Source of the DNA: Rhodospirillaceae bacterium
Lineage (GTDB): Bacteria; Pseudomonadota; Alphaproteobacteria; UBA7985
Direction: 5' to 3'
Assembly (NCBI GenBank): GCA_002700865.1
Contig: PAFB01000128.1
Span: 1 to 12,833 of the forward strand
Length of the DNA: 12,833 bases
In this document: positions 7,465 to 12,833 of the stretch, one piece after another
How positions within the stretch are numbered: position 1 is the stretch's first letter
Layout: each line of letters starts with the position of its first letter
Position numbers and translations under genes: made by a program
Notes under the pieces: generated by a model
Told to the model about the DNA's origin: nothing
The model's database searches: none
The model's input: only the letters and a program-made list of their open reading frames with translations

Positions 7465-8643
7465 TCAGTCGCAGGATTTCCATCGTCCCTGATCGAGATG
7501 AAAGTGGTTCTCGTGCGCTTTGTTTGAGCGTGGGTTTAGCACAAGCTGGAAATAGTCGCAGGCGCTATCGTTTATCCGGTCAAACCAACGCGCCGCGTTG
7601 CTGCCAAAGGCCGTGCCGTCCGTGGTCCAGTTTTTCAGCACACTGACGGACTTGCCGTTACTCAGATGAAAGGTGCCAATGTCGATGGCGTTGGCAAAAG
7701 CATGCTCCGAGAGTTTCCCCCTCGAACGATAGCGGCAGGAATAGCCGTGCGTGTTGGACAGTTTAACCACCTGGCTCCCAAAGTAGCGGCTGGCTTCTGC
7801 CTGCACCGAATTGCGCAGCCACAAAGCCATGCCTTCGGCGACTTCACAGGTAACGTGCACATTCGGGTTCAGCGACACCCCGCTGCCAAAGCCGGTGATG
7901 TTCAGTACCCCTTGATTCTGACAGCCCGATTGCTCGCGAAAGTCAGGTAACGGTGTGAACTGCACGCCCAAGGCACGGAGGCGAGCGGGGCAGTTTGGAT
8001 CGACTTTGGGCGCAGTTTGCCGACTACCGCTTGAACCTGAACTGGTTGAAGCGGGCTTGGGCGGCGGCGTGTGCGTGCGGGAGCCGTCGGCATGAACGGT
8101 GATCAGCGTATCCTCTGCATCCCCGTCGGGCAGAATGAGGTGTACGGGCGCGTTGTCAGGGCGGTCATTGGGGTAGGGCGGCAGAGGCGCTTCGGCATCG
8201 GTTTCGGCTTCGGCTTTCGGGGCGGTGCTTTGCCCTTGGATTTCCTCTTGGCTTGTCTCTTTGTTGGCGCCATCCCGAACCGGCGCTTTAGGCCGTGGAC
8301 GGGTGCCCAGCGCGATCAACAAATCCTGCTCCGCCACCCCCGCCTGCAGCTCTTCATAGGTCTTTTCGGGCTCGGGTCGCAGGCCTGGAGTGGTGGGGTC
8401 CTTCGGGTCGTCCGCCAAGTCGTCCGCTAAGTCGCCCGCCAAGTCGTCTTCAGGGGCTGGCTCGGTGCGGCTTTGTGGGGTCGGCGCAGCTTCGGTTTCG
8501 CGATCGTCCTGACCTTCCGCCAGCACCGACAACAGCGACGTTAGCGAGGGCTCCGCCTCCTCAGGATTTTGCGCAGCGGCCAGCGTGGCCAGAAAAAGCA
8601 TGAACGCCGCCGTCAAGGCACCCGGCTTGATCCTATTCATCAT
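7465..8643 (-). CDS. Secreted extensin-like C-terminal domain protein
   Basis: The C-terminal third (about residues 216-392) matches the bacterial extensin-like C-terminal family, which shares the fold and zinc motif of M15 D-Ala-D-Ala peptidases. Candidate metal ligands are visible: SEHAFANAIDIGTF gives His314 and Asp321 (HxxxxxxD), and HENHFHLD gives His380 and His382. A cell-wall role is plausible but unproven for this family. The N-terminus is a signal peptide (residues 1-24, likely cut after LAAA before QNPEE). Between them is a long disordered linker, about 25-215, rich in Pro, Glu, Asp and Ala, with a DNA-level tandem repeat. The mature domain has six cysteines (218, 241, 266, 303, 362, 391), fitting disulfides outside the cytoplasm. 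The start at 8643 is two adjacent Met codons with weak ribosome binding signals (GAGGG about 15 nt away); it overlaps the end of a small upstream gene, so translation may be coupled. Confidence 0.88.
   Translation of the reverse strand: MMNRIKPGALTAAFMLFLATLAAAQNPEEAEPSLTSLLSVLAEGQDDRETEAAPTPQSRTEPAPEDDLAGDLADDLADDPKDPTTPGLRPEPEKTYEELQAGVAEQDLLIALGTRPRPKAPVRDGANKETSQEEIQGQSTAPKAEAETDAEAPLPPYPNDRPDNAPVHLILPDGDAEDTLITVHADGSRTHTPPPKPASTSSGSSGSRQTAPKVDPNCPARLRALGVQFTPLPDFREQSGCQNQGVLNITGFGSGVSLNPNVHVTCEVAEGMALWLRNSVQAEASRYFGSQVVKLSNTHGYSCRYRSRGKLSEHAFANAIDIGTFHLSNGKSVSVLKNWTTDGTAFGSNAARWFDRINDSACDYFQLVLNPRSNKAHENHFHLDQGRWKSCD
8407..8448 (-). repeat. 12-bp tandem repeat in the extensin-like gene
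   Basis: Three and a half copies of a 12-bp unit read on the plus strand as GTCGTCCGCCAA, GTCGTCCGCTAA, GTCGCCCGCCAA, then GTCGTC. On the coding (minus) strand it encodes repeated Leu-Ala-(Asp/Gly)-Asp, seen as DDLAGDLADDLADD at residues 67-80. Each unit is four codons, so copy-number changes keep the frame. Confidence 0.85.
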
Positions 8644-8758
8644 TGCGGATCCGCTGGTCCCTCAAACGCTGGAAAAAGCCAAATTCTTCATCGGCTGTTC
8701 GGTTGATCAACAGCGACGAGACCAGCAACACGCCAATGGCCAGCAACAGTACGCCCAT
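8633..8758 (-). CDS. Small single-span membrane protein (41 aa), unknown function
   Basis: I do not recognise this gene by family. The frame encodes 41 residues: MGVLLLAIGVLLVSSLLIN forms one strong membrane segment, followed by a charged tail, RTADEEFGFFQRLRDQRIRN. Its third codon positions lean to G and C like its neighbours. Its TAG stop (8633-8635) lies past the start of the extensin-like gene, an 11-nt overlap typical of translational coupling and the reason I consider it real. The ribosome binding signal before ATG 8758 is weak (GAG, 5 nt upstream). A 14-codon frame (MYRLPFVIFRRTLL, 8808 to 8764) ends 5 nt before it and may be chance. The frame could extend upstream to TTG or other weak starts. 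It lies 66 nt after the GT-C-like gene, probably in one operon. Confidence 0.6.
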   Translation of the reverse strand: MGVLLLAIGVLLVSSLLINRTADEEFGFFQRLRDQRIRNDE

Positions 8759-8824
8759 AAGTCTCAAAGCAGTGTCCGCCTGAAGATCACGAAAGGAAGT
8801 CGGTACATATCAAATCCGTCAGGT

Positions 8825-10237
8825 TTATTCGAGAGGCTGTTTCCGGCGAACTGATACCAACCAGGCCGCAACAACCATCAACCCCAAAACCGTCGCCACA
8901 ACAAGCCGCGCCAAGATCTCCGGGGACAGGTTGGCGAGGGTGAAGCCAAAGCCGGCCAGCAGGGAGACCAACGTGCCGAAACCTGCGGCCAAGACCAACA
9001 CTGGAGAGCGTGTGAGAGGCAGCAGAGGGATAAGGACCAGCAGGCCCTGAGGTTGGGACTGCGTGGTGAGGAAAAACGCAACGAAACCAAGGATGCTTAT
9101 CCGGATTGCGCGCTGGGCCTGATTGGGCAGCGGTGGCAGCGCCAGAACCAGCCCTCCGGCGACCAGAAGCCCCAACCACGCCACTTCAGCAAAGCGGCTC
9201 AGCCCGCCGATCAGTGCGCGGTTGACCCCATCGGTTTCCAAGGCAAATAAGGCGCTGGCCTGCGTGGCGGTGTCCAACGACCCTGTTCCCGTCAGTGCGC
9301 CGAACCAGCGCAGCGGCACGCCAAAGGCCAGATGCAGCGCGCCGACCATCCCCAACACAAGCCCAAAGCCCACAATGCCATAAGCCGCCCGCCGCCATGC
9401 TGAGGGGCGGCGTCCGGCTGACCGCAGCACCAAAGCCAGCAGAGCGGCAATCCAGAGGTTTAGCGCCGCTGCCAAGCCCAGCACCATTCCGGCCAATGCC
9501 GAGCGTTCGGAAATCCCGGCCCAGAGCGCCAGCAGGACCAGCGGTGCAACCAAGGCCACCGGCGCGCCTGCGCCGTACACGCTCCCCAGCCAAATCGGAT
9601 TGACCCAAAACAGCAGCACCCACCCCCTGTCGAACCGCATTCGTGCCAATAAAATCAGGATCAGCGCAAAGGTAAGGGCGTCGCTCGCCAGCAGAACAGC
9701 AAACCAGCCCCACGCGCTGTCAGGTGTCAGGTACTGAGCGGCGGCAAGCAGGGGGAGGGCGAGAAGGGGGGTGTCGATGGGCAGGTCGCTGAGGCTTGCA
9801 GGCACCAACCAACCCGCCATCACGGGCGAACTGGCGATGACCGTGCGCGCGTGCTCCAGATCAGCCGCGCCCACCCGCATCCCCTCACCCAGAAATTCCG
9901 CAGCGCTGTACGCATAGGGATTGAACCCGCTTAACACGGCCTGTCCGGCAAAAAGGTCCAAACCAAGGCTGGTTGAAGGGGTGATTTCGGTGACAAAAAT
10001 CAGGGCGCGTAATGTGAGACCGCCCACCACACCTATCCACAGAACCAAGGCCAAAAACGGTCGTTTTTGGGCATTGCGGCGAGCAAAGGCGTAGGCAGCA
10101 AGCAGAACCAAGGCAGAGGCAATAACGGCGTCATGACTCAACCCTTGCCAGCCAAAAGGCGTCAAGAACGCTGCAAATGCTGTGACTAGGGCGAAAATCA
10201 AGGTGATCGCCAGCCAAATTTCCCGTGAATTCATCAT
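8825..10237 (-). CDS. Polytopic membrane protein, GT-C glycosyltransferase-like
   Basis: The 470 residues form about ten or more membrane segments with short loops. The plan resembles GT-C glycosyltransferases that use lipid-linked sugars (GT87/DUF2029-like mannosyltransferases): after the second or third segment a long outer loop contains LGLDLFAGQAVLSGFNPYAY (91-110), similar to the D..F/Y..G....G.NPY pattern of that family, and WVNPIWLGSVYGAGAPVALV (211-230) resembles the NP-containing segment that follows. Acidic residues that could act in catalysis are Glu84 and Asp94. The match is by pattern only, so the activity, sugar and acceptor are unknown. ATG 10237 (two Met in a row) has a weak ribosome binding site, but an 8-codon minicistron with a strong one ends 2 nt upstream. 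It begins the minus-strand group and faces the M23 gene across a divergent region. Confidence 0.7.
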   Translation of the reverse strand: MMNSREIWLAITLIFALVTAFAAFLTPFGWQGLSHDAVIASALVLLAAYAFARRNAQKRPFLALVLWIGVVGGLTLRALIFVTEITPSTSLGLDLFAGQAVLSGFNPYAYSAAEFLGEGMRVGAADLEHARTVIASSPVMAGWLVPASLSDLPIDTPLLALPLLAAAQYLTPDSAWGWFAVLLASDALTFALILILLARMRFDRGWVLLFWVNPIWLGSVYGAGAPVALVAPLVLLALWAGISERSALAGMVLGLAAALNLWIAALLALVLRSAGRRPSAWRRAAYGIVGFGLVLGMVGALHLAFGVPLRWFGALTGTGSLDTATQASALFALETDGVNRALIGGLSRFAEVAWLGLLVAGGLVLALPPLPNQAQRAIRISILGFVAFFLTTQSQPQGLLVLIPLLPLTRSPVLVLAAGFGTLVSLLAGFGFTLANLSPEILARLVVATVLGLMVVAAWLVSVRRKQPLE

Positions 10238-10239
10238 CT

Positions 10240-10266
10240 CTAATAATGATTACGCCTTAATTTCAC
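10240..10266 (-). promoter_or_regulatory. Possible leader minicistron with strong RBS before the GT-C-like gene
   Basis: On the minus strand, GAGGGAG (10281-10275) lies 8 nt before a GTG (10266-10264) that opens an 8-codon frame, VKLRRNHY, ending in TAG at 10242-10240. The stop is only 2 nt before the ATG of the GT-C-like gene, whose own ribosome binding site is weak. The arrangement would let ribosomes loaded at the strong site restart on the downstream gene. Chance cannot be excluded for so short a frame. Confidence 0.4.
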
Positions 10267-10390
10267 CCCGCAATCTCCCTCGATAAAGCCTAATTCAAAG
10301 GCGTTCATACTGACCTCCAAAGCTGGGGAAAAGTCGGGGACTGATTACACCGAAAATGCCTTCGCGCAGGATACCTTTTTTTACGCATAA

Positions 10391-10399
10391 TGGTATACT
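10391..10399 (+). promoter_or_regulatory. Extended -10 promoter for the M23 gene
   Basis: TGGTATACT matches the extended -10 pattern TGn-TATAAT (TATACT at 10394-10399). No good -35 element lies 17 nt upstream, which fits an extended -10 promoter. Transcription would start near 10406 and leave a leader of about 70 nt before ATG 10477. Confidence 0.5.
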
Positions 10400-10457
10400 G
10401 ATTAGCAGAACCGAGATGGGATCAAACTCAACCGCGTTCGCATAAATAATAAGCTCT

Positions 10458-10475
10458 CACCCTTTGGTAAGGGTG
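10458..10475 (+). promoter_or_regulatory. Hairpin sequestering the M23 ribosome binding site
   Basis: CACCCTT (10458-10464), loop TGGT, AAGGGTG (10469-10475) make a perfect 7-bp stem. The 3' arm contains the Shine-Dalgarno-like AAGGG (10469-10473) immediately before ATG 10477, so the folded RNA would hide it. There is no U-tract, which argues against a terminator. It could act as a translational switch, or it may mean that the real start is further downstream. Confidence 0.55.
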
Positions 10476-10476
10476 C

Positions 10477-12315
10477 ATGCGTCTGTCATTTTTGGGGAAT
10501 GACGCTGAGGACGCTGCACTTAAAGGAGTAGAGAGCGAGCAGTTGCAAGGGGTTAACTGGATGCTCGATCCAGCAATCTCGCGGATAAAAGCAGCGATGA
10601 AAGCTGCAGCGACGACCAACGGTACGGTCGGCTCCGTGAAGATAAAGACCATAGCAAAGGCACCATTGGGATCGGTGGTGTCTTTGAAAGCTCTAGGCTT
10701 CAAGGATCGTATCCTTGTCGACGACCAGGGTGATAGCCGTCCTATCGTTATTCGCGCCTGGCATCAGGTCGCGGCTCTCGGCGCTGTGTGCACCGCAGCG
10801 ATACTGGGGCTTGTGCTTCTTGTCGTTGGGCTGAGCAACCACCGCGCAATGGTCCTTGCCGAGGTGGAAAAGCGGAACGCGGATTTGCAGGTGGTTTTGG
10901 GGATCATGGGGCAGCAGATCCAAGACCAGCAGATCGCCCTGTTTGACAATGCTGCCAGCGACCGCGGAATGATCCTGATCGATAGTCAGGATGTCGATAT
11001 CAACTCCTTGATGGCCGAAAACGAGCGTCTCCTTTCCACGCTCAATACGGCGCTCTCCATGACCTCTGTCCCGCTTGACAATGCTGCGCGTGCGGCGAGC
11101 GGGGCAGGCGCTGAGGCCCTGTTTACGCCCTCAGCGAATGACAGCGAGGATGTTCGTCTGCTGGCGGCTCGGCTGGAGGTCAACAAGACCAAAACGGATT
11201 TGCTCCACGCTGAGCTTGAGATCGAGCGCGAGACAATCGACAAACTGGCCGAAGAACTGGCCCTGTCCCGGCAGGAGCGCCGGGCTTTGGAGCGGGAAAT
11301 TCTGCAGCTCAATGTCAGCATCGATGATCGTGACGACCGGATTGCTTTGCTTAAGCGCGATGTCATTTCGCTGCAGACCGGACAGACGGACACGGATGCG
11401 GCTCGCCGGCGGGCCGTGCAGCTGTTGAACGAAGAAAACCTTGCTCTGACCAATGAAATTAATGATGTCAGAATGCAGGTCGACCAACGGATTCACCAGT
11501 TGAAATCACTCGAAGCGCGGTTGGCGCAAAGTGAGGCTGACACCACGCGGTTGAATTCGCTGTTGCTGAAGCGAGAAGAACAAATCGCCACGCTGACCGA
11601 AGCGCAGAACCTGATTCTTGACCGGCTTGAGATCAAGGTAAAGGATCAGATGGCCAGCGTTGAACGCGCCATCACGACGACCGGCGTTGAAAACGATATT
11701 ACGGTCAACCTGGACTCGATTGTCGACAGTATTTCCAGCCCCTTCTGGAACGGCATGGGCGGGGCGACGGGTGACCCTGGGGAAGAGGTCGATGAATTCG
11801 CCGTGTCTCAAGACCAGACAAGCACTGAGATTAACGCCCTCTACGACCGCGCCCTGGAACTTGAACGGCTGAGTGAGGAACTCGAGCAGAAACGCACGCA
11901 CTTTGAGCGCCTGCCCACCTATCAGCCCGTGACGGGGCTGCGGATGTCCTCTGGCTATGGCATGCGCAAACACCCAATCAGCGGCAAATACCGCATGCAC
12001 AAAGGCCTCGATTTCGCAGGCCCCAGCGGTACGCGCGTCTCAGCGGCTGGACCTGGAACCGTGAGCTATGCGGCGCGCAAAGGGTCCTATGGGAACCTTG
12101 TCGAGATCGACCACGGCAATGGCGTTACCACTCGATATGCGCACTTGCGCAAGATTTCGGTAAAAAAGGGAGCCGAAGTTATCGCGGGTGAGAAGATTGG
12201 CGAAGTCGGGTCAACGGGTGCGTCAACTGGTCCACATTTGCACTGGGAAGTGCGTGTTTTGGACAAAGCTCAAGATCCTCAAATCTTTCTGAGCGCGCGA
12301 GAAAACCTCAAATAA
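10477..12315 (+). CDS. Membrane-anchored coiled-coil M23 (LytM) peptidase
   Basis: Probable peptidoglycan endopeptidase held in the inner membrane. From ATG 10477 the 612 residues comprise a basic cytoplasmic N-terminus, one membrane segment (about 98-120), a periplasmic coiled-coil region (about 124-155 and 222-400, rich in Glu, Arg, Leu and Gln), an acidic linker (about 425-445), a short helix and a C-terminal M23 domain (about 485-600). Zinc and catalytic residues are intact: His508 and Asp512 in MHKGLDFA, His556 in RYAHL, His587 and His589 in GPHLHW. It is therefore likely active, unlike degenerate LytM activators such as EnvC or NlpD, although the coiled-coil plan recalls them. The start is uncertain: AAGGG precedes 10477 but lies in a hairpin, and ATG 10561 has its own AAGGGG 8 nt upstream (584 residues). 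The first ~70 codons use more ATA, AAA and GCA than the rest. It is probably a single-gene unit. Confidence 0.9.
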   Translation: MRLSFLGNDAEDAALKGVESEQLQGVNWMLDPAISRIKAAMKAAATTNGTVGSVKIKTIAKAPLGSVVSLKALGFKDRILVDDQGDSRPIVIRAWHQVAALGAVCTAAILGLVLLVVGLSNHRAMVLAEVEKRNADLQVVLGIMGQQIQDQQIALFDNAASDRGMILIDSQDVDINSLMAENERLLSTLNTALSMTSVPLDNAARAASGAGAEALFTPSANDSEDVRLLAARLEVNKTKTDLLHAELEIERETIDKLAEELALSRQERRALEREILQLNVSIDDRDDRIALLKRDVISLQTGQTDTDAARRRAVQLLNEENLALTNEINDVRMQVDQRIHQLKSLEARLAQSEADTTRLNSLLLKREEQIATLTEAQNLILDRLEIKVKDQMASVERAITTTGVENDITVNLDSIVDSISSPFWNGMGGATGDPGEEVDEFAVSQDQTSTEINALYDRALELERLSEELEQKRTHFERLPTYQPVTGLRMSSGYGMRKHPISGKYRMHKGLDFAGPSGTRVSAAGPGTVSYAARKGSYGNLVEIDHGNGVTTRYAHLRKISVKKGAEVIAGEKIGEVGSTGASTGPHLHWEVRVLDKAQDPQIFLSARENLK

Positions 12316-12318
12316 AAC

Positions 12319-12341
12319 CGAGAATACCGTGTATTTTCTCG
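12319..12341 (+). terminator. Probable terminator after the M23 gene
   Basis: CGAGAA-TAC (12319-12327), loop CGT, then GTA, a 2-nt TT bulge and TTCTCG (12331-12341) form a 9-bp interrupted hairpin starting 3 nt after the TAA stop (12313-12315). It is followed by CAATTTTGC, a weak T-tract. The location just after the stop supports termination, but the weak tail lowers confidence. Confidence 0.5.
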
Positions 12342-12493
12342 CAATTTTGCACTGTTCATAGGAAGTGATGTCTCGCACTGACTGCCGGGGATCACGACGT
12401 TCTGCGGTATTTCTGTGGTCAAAAATAAACTGTTAAGGCGGCATGACCTAGTTGAAATTCACTTTTCATTTGACCGATTTAAACTAAAGAACG

Positions 12494-12505
12494 ACAACCG
12501 GTTGT
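12494..12505. promoter_or_regulatory. Perfect 12-bp palindrome, candidate operator
   Basis: ACAACCGGTTGT is identical to its reverse complement. It lies 80 nt before the ATG of a LysR-type gene, in an AT-rich intergenic region. A perfect dyad in this position suits binding by a dimeric regulator, perhaps the product of that gene, but no known site type is recognised. Confidence 0.4.
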
Positions 12506-12557
12506 ATTAAAGTTCTAAATTTTCCACTGAAGGCGCGGTGTGTCTGTCCTAAGCCTT

Positions 12558-12573
12558 AAGTTGGACCCAACTT
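12558..12573. promoter_or_regulatory. Inverted repeat adjoining the LysR-type start
   Basis: AAGTTGG-AC-CCAACTT is a 7-bp perfect inverted repeat with a 2-nt centre. CCTA (12548-12551) and TAGG (12574-12577) could extend it with a bulge. The AGG before ATG 12585 lies at its 3' edge (12575-12577). As DNA it could be an operator; as RNA the 2-nt loop would force the inner pairs open but could still limit ribosome access. Confidence 0.45.
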
Positions 12574-12584
12574 TAGGCGTTGTC

Positions 12585-12833
12585 ATGTTATATGATTTGC
12601 CCGCGAGTTTGGTTGAGTGGGATCTTCCCCGAGCTTTTTTGTCGCTGGTTCAAACCAAGAACGCAGACATAGCGGCCAGCGAATTAGGGATATCGGGCAC
12701 GACTTTAAGACGACGGCTTGCCCGGTTTGAAGATCTGGTGGGTGCCAAGCTTTATCGCGGGCACAGCGCTGGTGTGGTTTTGACAAATGCTGGCGCGGCG
12801 CTCGCTGACACCTTGTTTGAAGTTGACGGTATC
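12585..12833 (+). CDS. LysR-family transcriptional regulator, N-terminal part (cut by window edge)
   Basis: Eighty-three codons remain open to the right edge, so the gene is partial. Residues about 12-75 match the winged helix-turn-helix of LysR-type regulators: WDLPRAFLSLVQTKN, then IAASELGISGTTLRRRLARF as the helix-turn-helix, LVGAKLYRG and VVLTNAGAALADT as the wing and following helix. Typical LysR proteins are about 300 residues with an effector-binding C-terminal domain, which is not in view, so ligand and targets are unknown. I chose ATG 12585 with a weak AGG 7 nt upstream; GTG 12540 (GAAGG a few nt before it) would add 15 residues but would put the inverted repeat inside the coding region. 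The frame has no stop within the window. Confidence 0.85.
   Translation, partial: MLYDLPASLVEWDLPRAFLSLVQTKNADIAASELGISGTTLRRRLARFEDLVGAKLYRGHSAGVVLTNAGAALADTLFEVDGI

Larger units (their letters stand above)
10267..10476. other. Divergent intergenic region
   Basis: This region separates the divergently transcribed GT-C-like and M23 genes and is richer in A and T than the genes. It contains the strong minus-strand ribosome binding site at 10275-10281, a plus-strand extended -10 promoter at 10391-10399 and a hairpin over the M23 ribosome binding site at 10458-10475. ATACC (10371-10375) and GGTAT (10392-10396) form a short inverted repeat that overlaps the -10 element and could be an operator. 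I see no clear minus-strand promoter. Confidence 0.5.
12342..12584. other. Intergenic region before the LysR-type gene
   Basis: There is no gene in this stretch of about 240 bp. It is AT-rich and contains two inverted repeats (listed separately). TTGAAA at 12452-12457 and TTGACC at 12470-12475 resemble -35 boxes, but I find no well-spaced -10 partner, so I do not call a promoter. A GTG at 12540 is an alternative start of the LysR-type gene. Confidence 0.5.

Noticed and set aside
8764..8808. 14-codon minus-strand frame MYRLPFVIFRRTLL
   Set aside because: Too short and without a clear ribosome binding site; kept only as a remark beside the 41-residue gene.
10428..10703. 91-codon minus-strand frame across the M23 start
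   Set aside because: No family resemblance; antisense to the M23 N-terminus and across its leader. The odd codon use there does not by itself favour this strand.
12583..12786. 67-codon minus-strand frame at the right edge
   Set aside because: It opposes a frame with a clear LysR helix-turn-helix that stays open to the edge.

Overview
The window looks like an alphaproteobacterial chromosome, most likely a Rhodobacterales (roseobacter-type) organism. This is inferred from family resemblance: a 440-residue ProRS of the alphaproteobacterial type without an editing insertion, the proS-Lol permease-lolD order, a GH1 beta-glucosidase of the type seen in Rhodobacteraceae, an extensin-like C-terminal domain protein and a membrane-anchored M23 peptidase. 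The DNA is moderately GC-rich. I see no rRNA, tRNA, CRISPR array, insertion sequence or phage gene.

Layout. Positions 1-490 form a gene-poor leader with several GCGCT inverted motifs and at most the last few codons of a gene from the left. From 491 to 6734 a tight plus-strand operon carries proS, two different LolC/LolE-family permeases, the LolD ATPase and a GH1 beta-glucosidase; gaps are 31 and 3 nt, then overlaps of 8 and 4 nt. It meets a minus-strand group across a 12-nt gap. In order of transcription (10237 to 6747) that group holds a polytopic GT-C-like membrane protein, an unlisted 41-residue single-span membrane protein that overlaps the next start, a secreted extensin-like/M15-fold protein, and an AlkA-type DNA glycosylase. 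A 239-bp divergent region (10238-10476) separates it from a plus-strand, membrane-anchored coiled-coil M23 (LytM) peptidase. After a probable terminator and an intergenic stretch rich in inverted repeats, the first 83 codons of a LysR-type regulator run off the right edge.

How they work together. Most of the window concerns the cell envelope: lipoprotein release from the inner membrane (LolC/E/D), probable peptidoglycan cleavage (M23), a periplasmic or secreted extensin-like protein and a lipid-linked-sugar-type membrane protein. ProRS is housekeeping. The beta-glucosidase appears to be a passenger of the Lol operon, and the glycosylase is a repair gene at the end of the envelope cluster.

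No clearly novel multi-gene system is visible. The points most worth checking are the hairpin that hides the M23 ribosome binding site together with the odd first ~70 codons, the 41-residue membrane protein, the alanine-rich insertion in the first Lol permease, the strong-RBS minicistron before the GT-C-like gene, and the inverted repeats before the LysR gene.
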